A stretch of DNA of 64,000 bases from Ptychodera flava (taxonomy: Eukaryota > Hemichordata > Enteropneusta > Ptychoderidae), in assembly GCF_041260155.1 (NCBI RefSeq), contig NC_091928.1:28762388-28826387 (forward strand), given 5' to 3'. Positions within the stretch are counted from its first letter, which is position 1, and each line of letters starts with the position of its first letter. A program made the translations under genes and the position numbers. The notes beneath the pieces are model-generated. The model was not told the origin of the DNA, did no database searches, and saw nothing but the letters and a program-made list of their open reading frames with translations. Below are positions 12,549 through 21,824 of this stretch, piece by piece.

Positions 12549-13138
12549 AACTTTAACTATTTTCTGCAGTAAAAAGCTGTGTTAAAATCATCGCTTCTTT
12601 CACTGCGGAAGCATTTTAAACCTGCTTTGGCAAGCAATTTCAATATATATTCATTTCCCTAGGAAAACTGTAGTGCCAAACTTTCAACGTTACCTGCGAG
12701 GGACATGGGCAAACAACGAAACAGACTCAGCCGTACATAAAGAAGCGGCGCCATCAGGCGGTCCACACTTGAGCAGGTCTGACGTGTACGTGCTGTGATG
12801 TCAACCATCATGAAGTAGACCTACGCGCCATCATTATGAATACTTTTAATCCTGTCAAGAATAGAATGGGTCTTTGTTAGTCACAGACCACGTCTCTGCA
12901 GTAAAACGATCAAATATGGATCCCAGATCCTGTCGTTCGGCCGAATTTACCCCGTCACGGAGGTGAAAGGTAACGTTCGGGAGTTGCATAGATGCTGTCC
13001 GAGATTTTGGTATTGCGATACAGTTGTCCAACACGTATGCCATGGAGCTCGATTTTTGGGAAATCACATGCCAAGAGACAAAAGGGGTGTGTCTCTATTA
13101 CAACCAATGTCACAGACGACAGCTAGCTGTCGTCTCTT
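12549..13138 (-). pseudogene. Decayed beta-type methyltransferase exon 4
   Basis: On the minus strand the segment aligns end to end with exon 4 of beta-E (46480..47048): a start-proximal remnant of the CysAsp-Ile-Gly region (CAACCAATGTCACAGACGAC), the GDA remnant, the YCRDLVHD remnant (CTCTGCAGTAAAACGATCA) and the CGGAAGCATTTTAAACCTGC end. Several frameshifts and a shortened centre leave no usable frame. The 5' edge carries a 20-bp perfect palindrome (13115..13134) absent from the sister at 4.5-6.9 kb. No beta exons 1-3 accompany it. Confidence 0.75.
13115..13134. repeat. 20-bp perfect palindrome
   Basis: GACGACAGCT followed by AGCTGTCGTC is an exact inverted duplication at the edge of the pseudo-exon. 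The paralogous site at about 6925 has only the first arm. Confidence 0.7.
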
Positions 13139-13198
13139 AAAATGTACCAATAAAAAAGCGATATGCAGTCGTTAGTGTTCTTTGCATAGTTACAAAAT

Positions 13199-14107
13199 CA
13201 GGGCTCGAAATTAACTTTTTACCCTGGTAGTCCACTTGGGCTACCATTTTCTGAAGTTTGTAGCCCAGTGACAATGGCTGGTAGTCCATGAATATTTCAT
13301 TTCAGGGATACTGTACTCGTCCGAGTACAAGCCCCGGTTCAGCAACACAAAATAGCAGTAAAACTAGGGCTTCAACTCGAGAAACCACATGTTATGTGTC
13401 ACGAACGCTTAATTTATGCTAATTTATGTACATTTTAACACTTTCTATCTCTTTAAAGTTCGGCTTACACATCCAAAGAAATTGTAACTTGAGTAAAGCA
13501 AAACAGAAAAAAATTCTCATGATCTTTATGAGCTGGCATGCGTTGTTACACCCAAGTCTTTCTATACAGAACGTAATACATTGATACTGATCGACAATCA
13601 TAGATAAAAACAGCGAAACTCAGCCAAGCTTAACTGACACAGTGATTTATATTACTATTTCAAATCAAACTGATTACACAATCTCTTGATATAGAAGTGA
13701 CATTTTTGTGAATTTCAGCATCAAACCTCCAAACATGACACAAGTACGTCTTGTATGCTGCCGATCAACAGCATGGGGTGAACTGGCATGCAAAGACTGC
13801 ACACGGAAAAGCAACTCAACATTCTAGTATCAAACGCTCTGCATCCTGTGAAAACAACAACATAGCAATGAAAATTGTAATAGTCACCAGAAAAAACTCT
13901 TCACAGATAAAAGGATAATTGCTTCAAACAAATGAAACTGCAGGTTGACTGCATTTAGCTCTCCTGAAAGTGACGGACATCGCACGCCAAGTATTTCACG
14001 TCCCAGGCTTTGGTAGTCCGTGTGGGCTACCATTTCATGGACTTTGGTAGCCCAAGGGAAAAGTTGGTAGTCTGTGGACGCGGGACTACCGCTAATTTCG
14101 AGCCCTG
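13199..14107. mobile_element. hAT-type MITE with CAGGGCTCGAAATTA termini (909 bp)
   Basis: The left end is CAGGGCTCGAAATTAAC and the right end is the complement of CAGGGCTCGAAATTAGCGGT. Both sub-terminal regions repeat GGTAGTCC and GGGCTACCATTT motifs in inverted order. These termini are typical of hAT non-autonomous elements. The flanks share AAAAT. The paralogous position near 7003 reads TTACAAAATATAGTC without an insert, so the element arrived after the two blocks duplicated. No transposase ORF is present. Confidence 0.8.
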
Positions 14108-14814
14108 AAAATACAGACTCGTTTGGCAATTTTTCAATCTCAATATCGCTTTATTAAGTAGAAGAGTTTCTCTTTCAACTTTAATGACATGCAAATATAT
14201 CGAACAAAAATGATGTTTTCTGATGCACTTTCAGTCATTTTCCCTACTTCTTAAAGTTCACTAGCCATTAATCGAAATGTTCCTGAAATTAAACAGAGTT
14301 CACAAAGCTGCCAACCACGAGCAACATACATGTATCATTCTAATTTATTGACGATATCGGTCAATAGCCGAGGGTATCGGACTGATTAGTAATGCTCAAA
14401 TACCTTTCATATTCTATTAACTTCTCGCTCGGAACTAAAAACCTACCGTACCTCATCAACGCTGCACATTACAGTATCTCATCTACCAAAGAAGTTGGTA
14501 ATAAAAGCCACCTGGCTTAATCTCGGACTCAAAACAGATTGTTCAAAAACATTGACCCTGGTGTACTGTAAGTAAACGTCTCATCATATGATGTTTACCA
14601 TCATTAGAAACGTTTATGTTTTTCAGGACCAAAACAGTTTGTGACAAACCCCCATCCTAACTTATCTATGCACAACTTGTAATTTACGTCGCCTCCCAAA
14701 AATGTAAACGTTCGTGTTGAATTATTACAAAATGATGAAAAACAGATAGCTTTACTGTTGAATTTTTCTCCTTACTATGAAACAAATCACCAGAATTTTC
14801 CACTTCGACTGTTT
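14108..14814. other. 3' flank of alpha-B
   Basis: There is no gene. The sequence is homologous to the alpha-A, -C and -D 3' flanks (CGCTTTATTAAGTAGAAGAG, CCACCTGGCTTAATC, CTGTAAGTAAACG). Confidence 0.5.
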
Positions 14815-17800
14815 TTACTTTAATTTCCTACAGTAAAACGCTTCATCAAATGCATCATATTTTTGAGTATGGAAGCAATCAAAACCTGCTTCTGCAAGCA
14901 TTTCCAACGCTCGTTCTCTTCCCATCAACGCTCCAAGTGCCATGCTTTCACTGTCGCCGGCGAGGGACATCGGTAAACAACGGAAAAGACTTGCTGTGTA
15001 TATAAATGAAGCCATGGGCGTGTCCATATTGTCAGCAAGCTTGCTATGTGATGCATTTTCAACCATAACAAAATAACCGTCGTCTTTGAGAATATCTTTA
15101 ACCCCTTTCAAAAATAGGTCGGGCCTGGGTAAGTCGTGAACCAGGTCCCTACAGCAGACAAGATCGAATTTCGATCTCCAATCCTCCCATTCTGCAGACT
15201 TCTCCGCGTCACCGAGGTGGAAGGTGATGTTCGAGAGTTGCATGGACGCTGCCCGAGACTTGGCCTTAGCAATGCAATCCTCCATCAAGTCGACACCGTG
15301 GAACTCTTTCTGTGGAAAATCACGCGCCAAGAAACACAGAGAAGATCCACCGCCGCAGCCTATGTCACAGATAACAGACGATGTCTCTGGAGAGTGAAAG
15401 AACCATAATTTAGACTAGCAGGAAGACTAAACACGGGGCAAGAAGGAAACTGTCTAATGAAAGGGTGCAACTATAGAAAGGTTATCTTATTTGTGATCTC
15501 GTGTAACAGCTCCGGCTGTCACTTGATGGTTGTATTCGCAAAGACCGAATTAGACAAATTTACGGATGACAAGTGGATAGTCTAAAATGCATGCATATTT
15601 GAAGAACCACCACACTGCATAAAAACCCCATAATACTTACTGTATTATTATGGATTATTGCATGTATTTTAGCTGAAGAGTGCATATACAGATTAATAAA
15701 GTCAAGAATCCATTTTTTGTATTCAGCAAGCCTGTATTCATGTGGATTCATGTGAATTCACGTGTATTATAGTATAATACAGGCAACTCATTAATGTGAA
15801 TTTATCTGAATTATTGGGTTTTCATGCAGTGCCATAGATAGGCATTGTATGTGAACTCAACAACATTTCTGTAGTACAACAAGTGTTAATCACAAAGAGA
15901 AACCATTCAAATGTCATATATAAAATTATATCACACCAGTATAAAGCAATGCAGCGATTTGATTGGTCGAGACGTGAAAGGAACCATGGCATATTCGCGA
16001 TATACCACGGTTGGCACAGGCGCGAACTCTCGGCAAGTGCAAAAATCCTTTTTTGACGTTTCATCACAGAATTTCAATATACTGTCATGGTTTAATAGCA
16101 ATAAAGCACACTCGATTTTGACCAGTCCACTTCATACATGCATGAACGATAGCGAGTGCATATATGTCGTTAGTCGTCAAACTCGATGGTATACCATCGC
16201 TGGGGGTGTTTTTTGCTTAAGCATATACAGTGTGAGTGTTGACATGTTCGACTTCATCTATGCCAATCACAGAGTGTATTAGTTGCAACAATCACTCCGA
16301 CCTCCTGCATTGTTGACTGAAGGGAGGACACAGAATTCAAAAACCTGATGAAGTCCATCATCATGTAAATTCAATTTCTGATTTAGTTCGAAAACAAAAA
16401 ATATTGGCATAATTTCGAATCGGGCAATAACACCGCAAGCTTCAAATTTCACCAATCTGTTCTCGAATATTTGAACTTGTCTGTGTTGTAAATGAAATAT
16501 TGTCCCATCAAAGCAATGAAAATGTGTCCAATTTAACTTTCCGAAATTAAAGTCTCAAGGGAACTTCATGCATACTGTAACTTCGTTGAGCTTTCCAAAT
16601 GACCACTTGCAGAGCGAGTGACCTTTGTACTTCGGTTGGCATTAGAATATTAATGTTGTTCATTTCGCGTCAGAAACGTACAACTGGTAGGACAGTAATA
16701 AGTATATTAACACGTAAGTAGTTTTATTTCATATGCCTTTAAGGTCGTTCTGGTTGATTGCTGGCGTAAAGCAGTACATATGCTGCCGGTATTCTTAACA
16801 CAGTTTGTTGCGTAGCACTCACGTTAAACTTATCAGCAAGGGTGTGTCCCATTTACCGTTATCACAAACAGATATGACCCTACTCCCAGGGTCAATATAC
16901 AAAAAGTGCGGCCGAGACAGCAATCAATTCAGCCAAGAAAAATTAGTTCTAAAGTGAGTCAGAGCAACCTATATCAAACCAGTATCTAAAAGGAAGAGAA
17001 AACACATACAAGTGAAGTAAATGTGCACAGCATTTTTATAATTTCTAAGGGGCCGACAAAAAGGAATCGGAAAGGGGGAGGTTAGTAGCTTAGGTGAATA
17101 TCCATTTCCACTCTTTGTTATGTGAGTGCTAAACTTTTCGAGAAATATGTCATGTGCAAGTACCAGCCTCAGGTTATATATCTACAAGCTACTGATGCAA
17201 AACTTTTCTAATATTTGCATTAAAGGTATTCGGTCACCTGTTTTTAATAGCCAATCACAGATTTTACGCGGGGTGCCACTTTTTAAAAAGAGCGTCCCTC
17301 ACGACCAGCCATCATGGCATACTTAGTAGTGTCGTCTGCATGAACTTTGACGTATGAAATATACAGGACCGACAGCTACAGGTGTTACGGGGTAATACGC
17401 TAAGCCTACCCCTTTACCACATATGAAATATGTAAATTTACTTGACCATGTACCTTTAACTATCAAGTTATCGCAAAACCAGTGCTCCTGGCCGTGAGCA
17501 TGCACGACGTGTGCCATACAGACCGGCGTTATTTGAATGTTTATGTGTGGCTAACAATCTTGTAAGAACTGCTTTGTCATACAGTACGATATGTGCAGAT
17601 AAATACAGGAAGTGTGTGACCTCACACTGCTTCACGTAAATGCAAATTTAACCAAAAGCATGATGGTGTGAAAAAGAGCGCCATGCATTATCATATATTG
17701 AATTTTGTGAGAAGCCAAAAACGTATCGGTGAAAATCGGAATACATCACATACCTAAATTGTTTCGTATGTCGGTAGAATGTAAGTGCGTTTACTTGAAA

Positions 17801-20800
17801 TCAAGATTTTCAACACAAATTTAACGAAAGTATTTATTAGGATGCCACTATAACCTTGGAGAACAGGTTTGCTAGTTCTACTCTTTCAATGAAAGTTGCG
17901 AATAGGGGCTGCAAAAGCCGCCTAAAAGAGAGGATTCGGAAATAACCCATACTTCAAAATGAACCCGCGAAGTTATACTGAAGAATGATATCTCTGCACT
18001 TTGTTTCATATGTAATATATGGTCTGATATAAACATTATATTTACAGAATTTTTCCTATATTCTGTCCATAATATGTGCAACTGATCAACCGGTTAAGAC
18101 AATGTAAATTTTCTGAGAGAGAACGTTTCCTGATACTTATGTTATGGAGGAATTTTGCTTCTAAGAAAACTTTGTCAAAACTGATACAAAGTTCCATACA
18201 TTTTACGTAAGCCGACATTATGAATTCCAACGGTTGTAGGTTAATTAGAAAACAGTGGCAAACAAAACAAAGTTGATGGTAAAAGTTATATGTTAAAGGG
18301 AAACAGCAACTGAGACACAAACTCAACGTTTGATGGCAAATTAGCACTTAAGTGCCAGCGATAATCTACATACAATCTAGACATACGCTTAATTGTCGGA
18401 GCATCCACAAAGTCATCGAGCTGTTGCCAGCATAAACAAGCTAGAAGTTTCAGGGTAGAAATTTCTAAAAATATCTGCTGTTTTTTGCTAATGGTTAATT
18501 AATTTACGAGTTTTTAAAAAGAATACTATCACTTATTAAATTATGTAAATTATTGCCCGCTGATTGTTTTTAGAGTTGTTTGTACGATTAAGTTTTACCT
18601 TGAATTATTGCTATGGGTTGTTTCGAATATGCAATTATAATTAAGCAATGAGAGCATAAAGTTGGATAACAGTTTTGGTATGGCAGCCTTTTATCATGAG
18701 CGGGCTCTTCTGCGAGCATCTTTGTAAAGGAAATAAAGATTCTTATTTGTCATCCACAGGCCACTACTCTAGTTGATCTTTGGTATCATACTCGTACGAC
18801 GACCGAAGACTCAGTGGTGATACTAACCAAGTATTCTTTTGATCTCCTCGTCATCTGTGAGATATTTTGGCGCTTTCCCTTGAAGTCGAATTATGGATAA
18901 ATCATCATTAAACGCAGTGTCCAGTGTATATTTTGAATAAGGGACACCTATAACGGAAATAATTAAAATCATGCGATAAGATACAATGAAAGAAATATTA
19001 TGCACATTGGCATACGTTTATATACATACAGATAGCTTAATCAGTCCCTGAAGTTCGGAGGATTCTGTAACAGATTATCACCGGGAATGTTAACTCGAGT
19101 TTCATGTATTTCGACTCAATTATAATCGAAACGTGACATCTCTCGATGAACAGTCTTGGTTTGTATTTGAAGCTTAAGTCCACTTAATGAACAACTCACC
19201 CCTTGGTCCGTCCTTCTTAAAGCATTCCTTGATATCTTTATACACTTCGGAAAACCAGGCGATTCCTTCGCACAATACAGCCAATGCGCCCCCGCTTTCT
19301 GTTGTACAGAGGGCTCTGTGTCTGTCAGGGGGCAGGTAGAACGTATCTCTTTCAAAGTCTGCTTCAACTATCTTGGCAACGGTCATTGCTCCAAGCCACT
19401 CGCGGACGTATCTGGTCAACAATTGTAGCCACAAAATAGAGGGAACAGAGAAAATATTAGAGAATTCTAATAGAAAGTATTAGATTAATTTGCATCACCG
19501 ATGGGATATCTATAATTATATTTAGAATTATCTAGAATGCCCTAACTGCTGCCCGGCATTCTTATCTTTAAATCATTAAAAAATATATTTGTGTAGGAAC
19601 CGTCAATGAGGAGATTATCTTGTCTGTTTTACATGGTGCACTGTTCTGTTTACTCTGGTTGTTGTCATGTTGATTCTGTTCATACACTAATTTTCATACA
19701 AATCTTCAGACATACATCATGGCAATAAAGTTAGTGAGGCAAGTCTTGCAAAATCGCTTAAGAAGTTCTATAGTAGATAAGGAGACATAGTTTCCAAATA
19801 CGAAAATCTGTAACACAAGTTATACGTGACAGCATTTCAACTTTCAGTAATAAATTGAATCAGTAGCTTCAATGGGTTACTATTGATGTTGACACTTTTT
19901 GGCCATTCTTTCAGGGTGTACCATGCAGGCAGGGTATGCATACACATTCTGGACACCTGGTATCACCACGTTACTTATATTCGAGGTTCAAGGTGGTCCC
20001 TCCTGAAATTGCATTTTTTATGCGACCTGGTTATTTTATTACCTTGTACGATTTGGATTATTGGGTTTGTTTTGACGTCATATTCGTAGGAGACAATCAG
20101 CTTGTTTGCTTGACGCCACTTTCCCCGCTAATCCCCTTTTTGCCACTCGAATACTCTACATTAAGCATATTCTGTTACAGTAAGACAATCGGGCAGCGTG
20201 GTTTGAAATCCCATGATGATTTAAATTATTTTTTTAAATATTTCATATAAGATTAATTACCATCTGCATCATTGCATCGACAAAAAGGCCAAATCAAAAC
20301 GTAAATGGGTCTGGGAGACCTAAATCGACAGCACAATGTATACCGCCCCTACCCACCCCTACGCGTCAAAATTGGAGTTTAAAGTCATAGTTCGGAGAGC
20401 AAATTCCACAATTATGTTGAATGACTTTACGGCGGCTATATTTACCCTCATTTGCTTTCCCTGACTAAAACGAAATATCAGTTTGCTAAATGTGGTTTCT
20501 ATATGCCGTTGTGTTAGAAGGAGCATATATATCGGAGAGTTATTAAGAGCTAGATGGGCAACGGTTGAGAGGACTGATGCTACTGACATGAACTGGTGAC
20601 GTCATACTTGCCATAGCAAATGGCAACAGGCCCTCATGTTGGCATGATTTATTGTTTGTTGCCGCACAACTTCTCGAACAATGTCATAGGAGTTTTCCAA
20701 GAATATTCCGTGTGTTTACAGTGTGAATGGTCCTGCATATTCCAAGAGGCACTCAGCCAAGTATGGTATAGATGTACTCTGGGCAGTTAAACTATCAATG

Positions 20801-21744
20801 CTCACTCTACCGGTACTATACCGATGTCTGTCTGTCTGTCTGTCTGTCTGACTGTGTGAGTGGTGTGTGTGTCTGTCTGTCTGTTTACACGATATAACAA
20901 AAACCTATTCAATTCAGATGCTAATGACAAGAACTGATTAGATTTTGGTCAGTGTGGCTTGCATATTAATGAAGTTATGAAATATCATTTTTTTCATATA
21001 ATGGTTTCCTATGGAGACATTAATGACAGTGTCGACATATATCAAGGAATACTGCACAAAATTTCATGAAACTTTTCACCGATGACAATCTCAGAACATT
21101 ATGATGATACCGTGAGTGACATGTCAATTATCTCCTCATTTGCATATTTAATACACTTTTGTCATTAGTGATATTACTCCGAAATTCCTACACCAAATTT
21201 GTTGATACTTGTACATATGTTGATCTGATAGATATCTGCAATCAAAATCTTTCAGGCTGCAGAACTTAATTGGCCAAGCCGTTGTTTTAATCGAAGTATA
21301 TCAGCGATTTTACAACATTAACAGAATAGGGTTGAATGTAGTCTTGTTTTCATTTAATCAGCTACATGCTCTCAGTTACACAACACAGCAAATCCAAATT
21401 TGTGTTGAATATTGTTCATGATGTCGATCATAACGCTTTCATGTGGCAAACGTGTTCGTGTTGCAAAAGTTTAACTACACAGAAAACTGGAATATATACT
21501 AAAACACGTAGCATTTTCAGTTCATATCTGGTTTCTCTGAATGGTGAGAGGGATCTGATATTAGGGACTGGTCAGTTTCTTCGGCCTGGGGGGGGGGGCG
21601 GTGGATTATTTTTTGCCGACGTCAAAAAGTGGCTGACCCCCCTATTCCAAATTTTGAAAACAGGGTGACCCCCCCTATTCCAAATTTTGAAAACAGGGTG
21701 ACCCCCCCCCCCCGGGCGCGACAAAGGTAAAACAAAAGATGGAC

Positions 21745-21824
<80 letters not shown>

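Noticed and set aside
15911-16282. 123-codon plus-strand ORF in intron 3 of alpha-B
   Set aside because: It spans an insertion absent from sister introns; no domain, splice partner or conservation supports it.
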